This document shows, one piece after another, positions 56,132 through 64,000 of a stretch of DNA of 64,000 bases. The notes below the pieces were generated by a model. That model saw only the letters and a program-made list of their open reading frames with translations. It ran no database searches and was not told the origin of the DNA. Origin of the DNA: BOG-931 sp963761525. Lineage in GTDB: Bacteria; Pseudomonadota; Alphaproteobacteria; Rhizobiales; Xanthobacteraceae. Where the stretch lies: positions 62,001 to 126,000 of the forward strand of contig CAVXHG010000006.1 of NCBI GenBank assembly GCA_963761525.1, read 5' to 3'. A program made the position numbers and the translations under genes. Position 1 is the stretch's first letter. Every line of letters starts with the position of its first letter.

Positions 56132-57154
56132 ATGATGGTTCGTTCGTTTTTTTTTCTAGGGCTTATGATCGTCGCCCTGTCGGCCGGCGGGGCAGCTTCT
56201 GCCGCCGACATCCCGGAGGCCTGTAACAGCTACAAAGCCGCCGTAACCGGCGGACCATTGCCACCCACTAATTCCGATACCGTGGTCATCCGCTGGCTGG
56301 GCAACGCCAACTTCGAATTCGCCTACAAAGGCAAGGTTTATCTGTTCGATACCTACTTCGATCGGACGCCACGCGCCCACGATATTGGATTCAAAGCGGC
56401 GGACGTCTCGAAGGCCGATGCGATCTTCATTTCTCACGCTCATTTCGATCACATCTCCGACGTCGGCCCGGTCGCAAGACAAACTGGCGCCCCCGTTGTC
56501 GGCGCGCCGCTCACAGCCGAAGTCGCCGAACGCTTGGGCGTACCTAGCAGGCAGATCGTCGTCGCAAAGGGCGGCGAGACCATGAAATTCGGCGATGCGA
56601 CAATGGAGATCGCGCTGGCACAGCATTCGACGATCCAGCCCGGCCTCACCGAAATCTATGACAGTCTCTATAAGAACAATTCACCCCCCTTCACGGAGGA
56701 AGAGCAGAACCAGCTCAAAGAAGTGCGGTCGCGCGGGACATTCGACCCGAAGGTCATCACTGAGGGCACGCTCGCTTACGGCATCGTCTTTCCGTCAGGA
56801 TTCAAAGCCGTGCTCATCGGCAGCGCGGGGCCGATCACGCCCGGCGTGCGGGCGCTGGCCGAAAAGCTTGGGCCGGTCGATGTCGCGATCATTGCCTATC
56901 AGGTGCATGCGGTCGCCGACACGCAGATCGGCTATACGTGGCCCTTCATCGACTTGTTCAAACCGAAGCTCTACTTGCCCGCACATCACGATTCGAATCC
57001 GACCGCCTGGGTCGACCTTGGCCTCGAGCCCTTGTTCCTGAAAATCCGCGACAAGCTTCCGAACACGGCCTTTCTTGCACCGCTCTACCGCTCGCCGATT
57101 TGCGTGGCGGGTGGCGGCCCCGACGAAGGCAAGGTCGTCTCGTTCAAATATTAG
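56132..57154 (+). CDS. Exported metallo-beta-lactamase-fold hydrolase
   Basis: A 340-residue protein with leader MMVRSFFFLGLMIVALSAGG, cleaved after ASA. The zinc motif SHAHFDHISD (His102, His104, Asp106, His107) and a later HSTIQPG and PAHHDSNPTA match the UlaG/RomA-like MBL group, not class B beta-lactamases. GGAGGAAATAT precedes the ATG. Its stop overlaps that of the acyl-CoA synthetase gene (convergent). Substrate unknown. Confidence 0.88.
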   Translation: MMVRSFFFLGLMIVALSAGGAASAADIPEACNSYKAAVTGGPLPPTNSDTVVIRWLGNANFEFAYKGKVYLFDTYFDRTPRAHDIGFKAADVSKADAIFISHAHFDHISDVGPVARQTGAPVVGAPLTAEVAERLGVPSRQIVVAKGGETMKFGDATMEIALAQHSTIQPGLTEIYDSLYKNNSPPFTEEEQNQLKEVRSRGTFDPKVITEGTLAYGIVFPSGFKAVLIGSAGPITPGVRALAEKLGPVDVAIIAYQVHAVADTQIGYTWPFIDLFKPKLYLPAHHDSNPTAWVDLGLEPLFLKIRDKLPNTAFLAPLYRSPICVAGGGPDEGKVVSFKY

Positions 57155-58686
57155 GGCTGGGGCAACTTCCAGCGCGACGCCAGCGCCTTGCGATCAAGTT
57201 TGCCGCGCTCGGTCTTGGGCAGTGAATCGGCAAGCAGGATGCGTTTCGGCGCCTTGAAAGCCGGCAACACTGTTGCGCAATAGCGCAGCAATTCGTCGGC
57301 ATTGAGTGGCGCGCCGGGACGAAGGACGACGTAGCTCACGACCTCCTCGCCGTAGATCGGATCGGGCACGCCAACAGTAGCCGCCTCAACGACATCAGCG
57401 CGCTGCATCAAATAGGAGTCGATCTCGACCGGCGAGATTTTCGCGCCACCGCGGATGATCTGCTCCTTCTCGCGGCCGGTGAGCATCAAAAAACCGTCGG
57501 GGTCAAAGCAGCCAAGATCGCCGGTACGAAGTCGCCCACGGCTGTGGACTTTGATGTCGCCGTCTTCTCCCAGATAGCGGAACGGAAGATCGGGCCAGCC
57601 CCCAAGTTCGACATAGCCGATTTCACCGGCCGGCAAGCGCTGCCCATCGGCATCGACGACGGCGAGATCGAGATAGGCGAACGGCCTGCCGACGGTGCCG
57701 AGGCGCCGCCGCTCACCTGGACAGGCGGCAATCCAGCCTATTTCACTGGCGCCACAGCCCTGCGAGACCGGGATGCTGAATTTCTCCTCGAATCGCTTCC
57801 AGTCTCCAAGCAGCAATGGCGCCGAGCTCGACGTGATGAAGCGCAGCTTCGGCAGGCTGTCCCTATGCACCGTTTGCCCACTATTGAGCAGGATATTGAT
57901 TGTCGTCGGATTGCCGGTCGCGATCGTCACACCGTAATCGCGCAGATGTTGGAAATAACGGCTCGCGGAAAACTTCTCAGCGAGGATGAGAGTCGCGCCC
58001 CGATTGACCCCGCCGAGCGCGCTCAAGGTCTGCGCGGAGTTCCAGCTAAAGGGGCGGAAATCGTAAAGCCGATCATCCGCGGTCAGGCCCCAGCCTTCGG
58101 CAAGCGGATCGATGTTGAGAAGGAATTCGCGGTAGCTCAACACGACGCCTTTCGGCTGTGCGCTGGTACCTGAAGTAAACAAGATAACCGCGTCGTCGTC
58201 GCGCTGCGCTGGCATCGACGGCTTGCCCGGCCGGCAGCACGACAACTGATCAAATAACGAACCGCGTTCCGGCTGATCGAAACGGCCGAACTGCAATTGT
58301 GGAGCCGAGGCTTCGGCCTGCAGATCGTCAAGTTGCAAACCGTCCTGCTGGAGGATGAGCTTCGGCTTGAGCCGCTCAAAAATATTGCCGAGCTGGTTGC
58401 GGTTCATCTCCACGTTGACGGTGCAGATAGTCGCGCCCGCAGCCATCACACCGAGGTAGCAAAGCAGTTGCTCGATCGAGTTATTGGCCAGAAGCGCTAC
58501 TCGATCGTTCGGGCCGAGATTGCGCTCGCGCAAAAAGGTCGCGAACCGCCCTATCGTATCGAGCAATTCTCCGTAACTGACACTTCGGCCGTTCTCCGCA
58601 GAGATCACCCACGGTTTGTTGGGGTTAGTCCGCGCTGCGCGCTCAATCCAGTCGCGCAGCAGGTTCGAGCCGGCATCGTCGTTCAT
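57151..58686 (-). CDS. AMP-dependent acyl-CoA synthetase/ligase
   Basis: A 511-residue ANL-superfamily enzyme that adenylates a carboxylic acid and joins it to CoA. P-loop ILFTSGTSAQPKG, adenine region VSQGCGASEIGW, hinge and RTGDLGCFDPDGFLML, and the catalytic Lys in PKTERGKLDRKAL. The C-terminus is complete. Likely makes CoA esters of short-chain or aromatic acids for the catabolic genes around it. Start at 58686 (MNDDAGSN) or six codons earlier. Confidence 0.9.
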   Translation of the reverse strand: MNDDAGSNLLRDWIERAARTNPNKPWVISAENGRSVSYGELLDTIGRFATFLRERNLGPNDRVALLANNSIEQLLCYLGVMAAGATICTVNVEMNRNQLGNIFERLKPKLILQQDGLQLDDLQAEASAPQLQFGRFDQPERGSLFDQLSCCRPGKPSMPAQRDDDAVILFTSGTSAQPKGVVLSYREFLLNIDPLAEGWGLTADDRLYDFRPFSWNSAQTLSALGGVNRGATLILAEKFSASRYFQHLRDYGVTIATGNPTTINILLNSGQTVHRDSLPKLRFITSSSAPLLLGDWKRFEEKFSIPVSQGCGASEIGWIAACPGERRRLGTVGRPFAYLDLAVVDADGQRLPAGEIGYVELGGWPDLPFRYLGEDGDIKVHSRGRLRTGDLGCFDPDGFLMLTGREKEQIIRGGAKISPVEIDSYLMQRADVVEAATVGVPDPIYGEEVVSYVVLRPGAPLNADELLRYCATVLPAFKAPKRILLADSLPKTERGKLDRKALASRWKLPQP

Positions 58687-58893
58687 GGCGGATGGCCCGT
58701 GCAATTACTTAGCAATTTAAGCATTTCACCGGGGAACACGACAAGGCAGGCAGCGGCGCCGCCACTATAAAGGACCGGGCTCGGGTGCTGCGATGCAACA
58801 ACATCTGGCTGCGACCGGACGCGAATCAGTGCCCAACCTGTCACTTGCCGAAGAAGATGTGCCGGAAAATGGGGAAGTTTTCGTGGTTTATGG

Positions 58894-58927
58894 ATGGTTA
58901 ATGACGGTTTAAGGAACCGTTAACCAT
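58894..58927. promoter_or_regulatory. Tandem CtrA-like boxes (TTAA-N7-TTAA-N7-TTAA) within a hairpin-forming dyad
   Basis: TTAA occurs at 58898, 58909 and 58920 with exactly seven bases between each, so two overlapping TTAA-N7-TTAA CtrA consensus sites are present. The ends also read ATGGTTAA (58894-58901) and TTAACCAT (58920-58927), the 8-mer half-site form, on opposite strands. The dyad GATGGTTAA / TTAACCATC plus CGGTT / AACCG can form a 14-bp hairpin. It lies 46 bases before the coiled-coil gene at 58974. Confidence 0.6.
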
Positions 58928-58973
58928 CGGGCGGCAGGTTCCGCATAGCGATTCCCAAGTGCGACCCCTTAGA

Positions 58974-60080
58974 ATGGCTCTCACAGAAAAGAAGACCTCC
59001 AACGGCTGGCTCGGCCAAGCTGAGCGCCTCGCGATCATGCACGGCACCGCAGGGACAAAGGCTATAGCCGCCGCTGAACTGGCGCACCAACAGCCGCTGT
59101 TTAACCTCGTAAAAACAAGCCCGGATTTTCTCGAAGCGGAAGAACCGCTGGACGCCGCGACCCGTGAACTCCAGCTCACCAAGGAGCTCGAACTGGCACG
59201 CGCCAAGATTAGTAGCTTTGAGCGCCGCATAACCCGTGAAAAATCGACAGCTGATTCATTGAAGCAGGAATTAGAAAGAGTATCGGAGCAGCTAGATCCA
59301 GCAGAGACCAGGATCGCTGACTTGGAGAGGCAACTCGCCGCAGAACAAAACACGGCCGCACGTCGCGAAAACGAGACACTTTCTCTGCAAACCTCGCTCG
59401 ATCTGGTTTCTGCCGAGAACTCGCGATTGCAAGCGCAAGTCAGGCTGAGCGGATCGATGCTGGAAGAGGCTAAAGCACAGACCAAAAGCCTATGGAATGA
59501 AGCGGCTGCATCCGAGATGAAGCGCGTTGCTCATATGAAGGAAGCAGAGCGATATCGTGCCGAAGCCGAAGCGAAGGAAGCGCTCCTCGATGCGGCGAAG
59601 TCACGCGCAGAGCTTGCGGAAAAACTCTATGCTGACGTGCGGGAGCGATTGGCTCTTCGCGTTGAGGAAGACAGCCTCAACAGGCGCAAGATCGCTGAGC
59701 TGACCGATATTTGCAGCGACAAGGGCAAGAAATTCGACGAACTGCGCGCGACACTCATTGCAAAGCAGCTCCAGATCGACGAGTTGGAAAAGTCCCGCCA
59801 CGATCTCGCTACAGCAACCAACGCGTTACTCACGACCTATGAGAGCCATCGGTCCGCCTGGCTGCAAAGTGGAGCTCGCGCAATAGCAGAAGTGCCGAAG
59901 GTGGAGCAGGCTGCATCTGAACCGCCGGCCTTCCCCGCTCAGGCTGTCCATGAGACCGGACGCAACAAGTGGACCGAGCTCGCTCGGGAACTGACGAAAC
60001 TGCACATCAAACGGCAGCTTCCGCTTTCGGCGCAAGCAATCCTGGCGCCAGTCCTTCTCGCTAATACCGTCGGCTTTTAG
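58974..60080 (+). CDS. Coiled-coil protein of unknown function, putative CtrA target
   Basis: A 368-residue soluble protein dominated by a long helical coiled coil (about residues 45-300; ELQLTKELELARAKISSFER, LEELERVSEQ-type heptads rich in Leu, Glu, Lys and Ala). There is no signal, membrane helix or enzymatic motif. The last 60 residues (KWTELARELTKLHIKRQLPL...) form a separate helical tail. ATG at 58974 preferred over the GTG at 58959. No known family is recognised. A cytoskeletal or polar scaffold role is possible, and the CtrA-like boxes point to cell-cycle control. Confidence 0.75.
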   Translation: MALTEKKTSNGWLGQAERLAIMHGTAGTKAIAAAELAHQQPLFNLVKTSPDFLEAEEPLDAATRELQLTKELELARAKISSFERRITREKSTADSLKQELERVSEQLDPAETRIADLERQLAAEQNTAARRENETLSLQTSLDLVSAENSRLQAQVRLSGSMLEEAKAQTKSLWNEAAASEMKRVAHMKEAERYRAEAEAKEALLDAAKSRAELAEKLYADVRERLALRVEEDSLNRRKIAELTDICSDKGKKFDELRATLIAKQLQIDELEKSRHDLATATNALLTTYESHRSAWLQSGARAIAEVPKVEQAASEPPAFPAQAVHETGRNKWTELARELTKLHIKRQLPLSAQAILAPVLLANTVGF

Positions 60081-60118
60081 CTCTCGCGCCACGTCGCCGG
60101 TTGATGTAAGCGAAAGTG

Positions 60119-61033
60119 ATGGCACAGCCTTCACTTTGGCCCGACCTGCCGCTTGAACCATGGAGCGAGACCTGCGACACGCTGCATTTATGGACGCAGA
60201 TCGCTGGTAAGGTGCGTATCGCTACAACGCCGCTGATCAATCACTGGTGGAACTCAACTTTTCTGGTGACAGCGCGTGGACTTGCAGCGCCGGCGATGAC
60301 TTATTCCGACGGCACGTTCAACATCGTCTTTGATTTTGCGCATCATCAACTCGTCATCGAGACCAGCGATTGCCGAACGGAAAGCTTCGCGCTTGAGCCG
60401 ATGGCCGTCGCGGATTTCTACGCCGAATTCATGAAACGGCTGCATCGGCTCGGCATCGACGTCACAATTCGGACGATGCCGTGCGAAATCGAGAAGGCGA
60501 CGGCATTCGATCAGGATCGCAGCCACGCGCAATACGATCCGGAATACGCGCAGAGGTTCTGGCGGGCGCTGATGCAATCCGCGCGCGTCATGAATGACTT
60601 TCGCGCCCGCTTTGTCGGCAAGGTCAGCCCGGTTCACTTCTTCTGGGGCAGTTTCGATCTGGCCGTCACGCGGTTTTCCGGGCGAAAGGCGCCGCCCCCG
60701 AAGGGGCATACGCCGCATGTTGCCGACTGGGTGATGGCAGAAGCCTACTCGCACGAATGTTGGAGTTGCGGTTTTTGGCCAGGCAACGGCGGCTTCGGTT
60801 ACCCAGCTTATTACGTCTATGCCTATCCGGAGCCGGCCGACTATAGCGACACCCATCTCGCCACATCCGATGCCGCCTACAACAAAGATCTCGGCCAATT
60901 TATTTTGCCTTACGAAACCGTGCGCAAGGCAAGCGATCCCGATGCGCTATTGCTCGGATTTCTGCAGGAGACCTATGAAGCAGCTGCTAATCTCGCAAAA
61001 TGGGATCGGAAATCGCTGGAGCGCGATCGATGA
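60119..61033 (+). CDS. DUF5996 family protein
   Basis: A 304-residue protein matching DUF5996: LWPDLPLEPWSETCDTLHLW at the start, VNHWWN-type PLINHWWNSTFLVTARGLAA, VHFFWGSFDLAVTRFSGRKA and ECWSCGFWPGNGGFGYPAYY. Rich in Trp, Phe and His, which suggests ligand or metal binding, but the function of the family is not known. Its TGA overlaps the next ATG (ATGA at 61030), so the two are coupled. Follows the coiled-coil gene by 38 bases. Confidence 0.8.
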   Translation: MAQPSLWPDLPLEPWSETCDTLHLWTQIAGKVRIATTPLINHWWNSTFLVTARGLAAPAMTYSDGTFNIVFDFAHHQLVIETSDCRTESFALEPMAVADFYAEFMKRLHRLGIDVTIRTMPCEIEKATAFDQDRSHAQYDPEYAQRFWRALMQSARVMNDFRARFVGKVSPVHFFWGSFDLAVTRFSGRKAPPPKGHTPHVADWVMAEAYSHECWSCGFWPGNGGFGYPAYYVYAYPEPADYSDTHLATSDAAYNKDLGQFILPYETVRKASDPDALLLGFLQETYEAAANLAKWDRKSLERDR

Positions 61034-61485
61034 TGTCTCGCGTATTTCTCACTGTCCTTACGGGCTGTCTGCTGGTTTCGCTGGTGCGCCCAGCAACCGC
61101 TGCCGAACCCTTTTGTTCAAACCAGGCGCATGCGACCCCGGCCGGGGTCCCTGCCAATCTGGTGTCTCGCGTTGGTAAAACGTTCCAGATCGACGACAAT
61201 GCGGTCAACGCGGCAGCGTACGTTCGCTGTGTCGGCTCGAAACTCATCGCTTGCTATGTCGGCGCCAATCTCATTTGCGACAAGGCGGATACGCGCCGTT
61301 CGCTGACCGGCGCGACCGCATGGTGCCGCGCCAATCCGGGATCACAATTCATCCCGATGTCAGCGACCGGCCACGGCACGATCTACCAATGGTCGTGCCA
61401 AGGACCGCGCGCGGTCGCTGGCAATGCGTCGATGCACGTCGATCGGCAGGGCTACATCGCTGAGAACTGGAAAGACGTGCAATAA
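61030..61485 (+). CDS. Small secreted Cys-rich protein of unknown function
   Basis: A 151-residue protein with leader MMSRVFLTVLTGCLLVSLVR, cleaved near ATA. The mature part has six Cys (FCSNQ, RCVGS, ACYVG, ICDKA, WCRAN and SCQGP), which could form three disulfides in the periplasm. Start overlaps the DUF5996 stop (ATGA). No family recognised. Possibly an extracytoplasmic partner of the upstream proteins. Confidence 0.75.
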   Translation: MMSRVFLTVLTGCLLVSLVRPATAAEPFCSNQAHATPAGVPANLVSRVGKTFQIDDNAVNAAAYVRCVGSKLIACYVGANLICDKADTRRSLTGATAWCRANPGSQFIPMSATGHGTIYQWSCQGPRAVAGNASMHVDRQGYIAENWKDVQ

Positions 61486-61495
61486 CGCCTTCGAG

Positions 61496-62377
61496 TTAAG
61501 CCGCGACCGCCTGCGCCTTTTTATCCAGCACGAAATCGTAGTGCACGACGCAGAACGGCTCGTTCATCAGTTCACCGCCCGGCGCCTTGCTGCCCGCGGG
61601 CATCTTTTTGAAATCGACAATCAACGGTTCTTTCACGCCGTAGACCGCATCGTTCTCAATCCACTTGTCGCCGGACTGGAACAGATGGGTCACCAGGCCA
61701 TGATAGCCCGGCGCGCTGAGCGCGAAATGAATGTGTGCCGGCCGCATGTGGCTGAGATTGGTGCGGTTCATCAGTTCCCCGATCGTGCCGTCCATCGGGA
61801 TCGTGTAGGCGATCGGCGCTACGGTGCGGATCAGATATGAACCGTCCGGCTGCGACTGATAGAGGCCGCGCATCCACGGTCCGGTGATTTCCGGACGTTG
61901 CGCCTCGTACAAGCCGTCACCGTCCGTCTGCCACAGATCGAGCACCGCTCCGGCAACCGACTCACCCTTGGTGCCGCTCACCTTACCGCTGACGAAGCAC
62001 GGAATACCTGGCGCGTTGATGGCCATATTGCCGCCGTTGGCAACGGGCGGCGCATCGGCGACATGGAACGGACCTTCCACCGTGCTCGGGGTCGAGCCGT
62101 TCGCCTGCCGGTGATTGACGGCATCGACCAGCATGCTGATGCCAAGGACGTCCGACATCAGGATGAATTCCTGGCGCTTGTCGTCGCACGTCTGGCCGGT
62201 GCGGGTCAGGAAATCGATCGCGATCGCCCATTCCGCCTGTGTCGGCTCGATCTCGCGCACGAAAGCGTGAGCGTGCTTCACCAAGGCCTGCATAACCTGC
62301 TTTAGCCGCGGATCGGGAATATCGCTCCAGCGCTGGCGCACAACGTCGGTCAGATTGCTTTCCGTCACATAAGGCAT
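61496..62377 (-). CDS. Intradiol ring-cleavage dioxygenase (catechol/hydroxyquinol type)
   Basis: A 293-residue iron(III) enzyme that opens catechol-type rings between the two hydroxyls. The four iron ligands are Tyr157 (DGLYEAQ), Tyr191 (IAYTIPMDG), His215 and His217 (RPAHIHF). The N-terminal helical domain (about 1-100) typical of catechol and hydroxyquinol 1,2-dioxygenases is present, with STVEGPFHVADAPPV as the linker. Catechol or hydroxyquinol cannot be told apart. Next to a MetE-C-like gene on the same strand (25-base gap). Confidence 0.92.
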   Translation of the reverse strand: MPYVTESNLTDVVRQRWSDIPDPRLKQVMQALVKHAHAFVREIEPTQAEWAIAIDFLTRTGQTCDDKRQEFILMSDVLGISMLVDAVNHRQANGSTPSTVEGPFHVADAPPVANGGNMAINAPGIPCFVSGKVSGTKGESVAGAVLDLWQTDGDGLYEAQRPEITGPWMRGLYQSQPDGSYLIRTVAPIAYTIPMDGTIGELMNRTNLSHMRPAHIHFALSAPGYHGLVTHLFQSGDKWIENDAVYGVKEPLIVDFKKMPAGSKAPGGELMNEPFCVVHYDFVLDKKAQAVAA

Positions 62378-62402
62378 GGTCGTCTCCTGGAAGTTCCCAA
62401 TG

Positions 62403-63428
62403 TTACTTGCCTGTGAGCTCGTCGCGCACGATGGCGGCTCCCTCGGCCATGGCTTTCATTTTACCAAAAGCAATCGCGCGCGGCAGATATTTCATGCCGC
62501 AATCCGGCGCCACCACAACCCGATCTGCCGGGATGTGGGCCAGCGCCCTCCGGATGCGATCGGCAACGACCTGTGGCGTTTCAACGGCTTTATCGGCCAA
62601 ATCAATGACACCCAGAATAATGGTTTTTGACGGCAACTCCCGCAACACCTTGAGATCCAGCTTAGGCTGCGCCGCCTCGATGGAAACCTGCTGCGCCTTG
62701 GAGCCCTCAAGCTCCGGGAGGAATGAATAACCCGACGGCTTGTCGTGGACGACCGCGGCATAGCCGAAGCAGAGATGCACCGCGACGGTGCCGTTGACGC
62801 CCGCGAGCGCGCGATCGAGGGCCTTCAGCCCATATTGTCGGGCCTTGTCGGGGTGCTGCTGCATCCACGGTTCGTCGATCTGGACGACGTCGGCACCAGC
62901 TGCGAACAAGTCCTTAATCTCGGCATTGACGGCGTCAGCGTAGGCGAGCGCGACCGCCTCCTCATCCTTGTAGTAATCGTCTTGCGCCTGTTTCCCCATG
63001 GTGAAGGGACCGGGCACGGTGGCTTTGATCTGCCGATCGGTATTGGCGCGCAACACCTTGAGATCGTGGAGTTCGACAGCATGGCGGCGCTTGATGGGGC
63101 CAACCACCCGCGGCACCGGGATGGGCTTGCCGCTACGATTGATCACCGTGCCGGGATTTTCGGTGTCGATGCCGTCCAGAGCGGTGGCAAAGCGGTTCGA
63201 ATAACTTTCGCGCCGCTGCTCGCCATCACTGATGATGTCGAGGCCGGCCCGTTCCTGGTCGCGGATGGCCAGGACGGTGGCGTCGTCTTGCGCCGCTTCG
63301 AGCTTGTCCGGCGCAACCAGCCAGAGATCGTCGACCCGAACGCGCGGCACCTGTTTCGACAGCCTGGCGCGGTCGATCAGCCAATCCGGTTGCGGATATG
63401 AACCAACGAGCGAAGTGGGAAACAGCAT
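62403..63428 (-). CDS. Second MetE C-domain-like (cobalamin-independent methyltransferase) protein
   Basis: A 341-residue stand-alone C-terminal MetE domain. LVGSYPQPDW opens the fold, VHLCFGY provides His and Cys zinc ligands, and VAPDCGMKYLPRAIAFGK provides the last Cys. It transfers a methyl or alkyl group from an unknown donor. It is co-directional with the intradiol dioxygenase gene, as the first MetE-C-like gene at 28975 is next to a cyclase gene, so in this genome the family seems tied to catabolic clusters. Confidence 0.87.
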   Translation of the reverse strand: MLFPTSLVGSYPQPDWLIDRARLSKQVPRVRVDDLWLVAPDKLEAAQDDATVLAIRDQERAGLDIISDGEQRRESYSNRFATALDGIDTENPGTVINRSGKPIPVPRVVGPIKRRHAVELHDLKVLRANTDRQIKATVPGPFTMGKQAQDDYYKDEEAVALAYADAVNAEIKDLFAAGADVVQIDEPWMQQHPDKARQYGLKALDRALAGVNGTVAVHLCFGYAAVVHDKPSGYSFLPELEGSKAQQVSIEAAQPKLDLKVLRELPSKTIILGVIDLADKAVETPQVVADRIRRALAHIPADRVVVAPDCGMKYLPRAIAFGKMKAMAEGAAIVRDELTGK

Positions 63429-63484
63429 TTAAATCCTCTGCGTCCCGCCTCGCCAATCCGGATCGTCGCGCGCGACAGGATATC

Positions 63485-64000
63485 CTACGCCTTCACAGCG
63501 TTAGCGTAGGGATAGATCACATCGCCGGTCTTGTCAGCGGCGGGCGTCAAGACCGTCTGATAGCTCATGCCGCGCCAAGTTTCGAGATTAGCGCCGTCGG
63601 TGATGTCATGATACTGAACTTGCAATTGATGGTCTTTGACCCACTCGCCGTTCTTACCGAACTTCACGCCCTCCGCCATGATCGAATTTACGGCGTTGCT
63701 GCGCAGGTAATCAGCGAGCTTGGCATCATCAATACTCTTGGTGCCCTCGACCGCCTGGGCCATGACCTGCAAATAAGCATAGCCCCAGCCGCCGAGGTAG
63801 TAGCCGAGCGGATCAACGCCCTGCCCGGCCGCCCGCGCCTGATACTTTTTGAAAAAGTCCGCGGCCGGCGCCATCAACTTTGCCGATGGCACCCAGTTGT
63901 CATAGTTGATGACGCCATTGAGCTTGCCTTTAAGCTTGTCCTTGATCGCAGTCGCCTGCAACCCAACCATTGCGCCGCCCATCATCTTCGGTTTAAAGCC
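63485..64000 (-). CDS. LivK-type branched-chain amino acid/aromatic binding protein, N-terminus cut by window edge
   Basis: The last 171 residues of a family 6 periplasmic binding protein. The frame stays open to the window end (GFKPKMMGGAMVGLQATAIK). The C-terminal lobe has NYDNWVPSAKLMAPAADFFK, GWGYAYLQVMAQAVEGTKSI and FGKNGEWVKDHQLQVQYHDI. In this family related proteins bind aromatic acids or amides. It lies 57 bases upstream of the MetE-C-like gene on the same strand, so transport and metabolism are probably linked. Confidence 0.88.
   Translation of the reverse strand, partial: GFKPKMMGGAMVGLQATAIKDKLKGKLNGVINYDNWVPSAKLMAPAADFFKKYQARAAGQGVDPLGYYLGGWGYAYLQVMAQAVEGTKSIDDAKLADYLRSNAVNSIMAEGVKFGKNGEWVKDHQLQVQYHDITDGANLETWRGMSYQTVLTPAADKTGDVIYPYANAVKA

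Noticed and set aside
60254..60898. 214-codon frame antisense to the DUF5996 gene
   Set aside because: Shadow of a well-conserved gene.

Overview
The window looks like chromosomal DNA of a free-living alphaproteobacterium of the order Hyphomicrobiales, probably Bradyrhizobium/Xanthobacteraceae-like. GC is high (about 60% by eye). The tRNA-His gene has A73 and no encoded G-1, an alphaproteobacterial trait. A PleC/PdhS-type histidine kinase, two phasins and an expanded set of Bug/TctC-type binding proteins fit the same group. No CRISPR array, insertion sequence, phage module or replication origin was seen.

Layout. 0-5 kb: an M24 (creatinase-like) hydrolase cut by the window edge, an NMT1/SsuA-like binding protein, a Tat-type class A beta-lactamase, and a divergent LysR / alpha-beta hydrolase pair that are both frameshifted. 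5-9.4 kb: a DUF1488-like protein, a SulP transporter without STAS domain, tRNA-Thr(GGU) and murA. 9.4-16.7 kb: a catabolic and uptake block with a TarD-like dehydratase plus Bug receptor, divergent from a cyclase plus Bug receptor, then three more binding proteins. 16.7-24 kb: msrB, an ABC-F ATPase, frameshifted prfC, an esterase, another Bug receptor and a CMD protein. 24-30 kb: a hybrid histidine kinase, a ThDP enzyme, a second cyclase and a MetE-C-like protein. 30-38.4 kb: kup, a CoA-transferase, malonyl-CoA decarboxylase, VOC and SDR proteins, glpD and a flavin reductase. 38.4-46.9 kb: a receiver-domain remnant and an intact receiver protein, DUF6460, AsmA, DUF1194, the PleC/PdhS-type kinase, two phasins and tRNA-His(GUG). 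47-54.2 kb: a Bug receptor, a CelD-like GNAT protein, and a MarR regulator divergent from a UbiD-FAD oxidoreductase-Bug operon. 54.2-64 kb: a frameshifted chemoreceptor, an MBL hydrolase, an acyl-CoA synthetase, a coiled-coil / DUF5996 / secreted Cys-rich cluster behind CtrA-like boxes, an intradiol dioxygenase, a second MetE-C-like protein and a truncated LivK-type binding protein.

How the genes fit together. Most of the window is accessory catabolism and scavenging. Periplasmic binding proteins (seven Bug/TctC type and three others) sit beside enzymes acting on organic acids, aromatics or their CoA esters, yet no membrane permease for any of them is in the window. The kinase, phasin and CtrA-box loci are the more lineage-typical part.

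A technical pattern matters to any user. Eight otherwise well-conserved genes (LysR, alpha/beta hydrolase, prfC, one Bug receptor, ThDP enzyme, CoA-transferase, second phasin, chemoreceptor) are each broken by what is most simply one extra base. Uncorrected insertion errors explain this better than eight separate pseudogenes. The best biological leads are the triple TTAA-N7 CtrA-like array upstream of an unknown coiled-coil gene, the MarR/UbiD/FAD/Bug operon, and the permease-less cluster of binding proteins.
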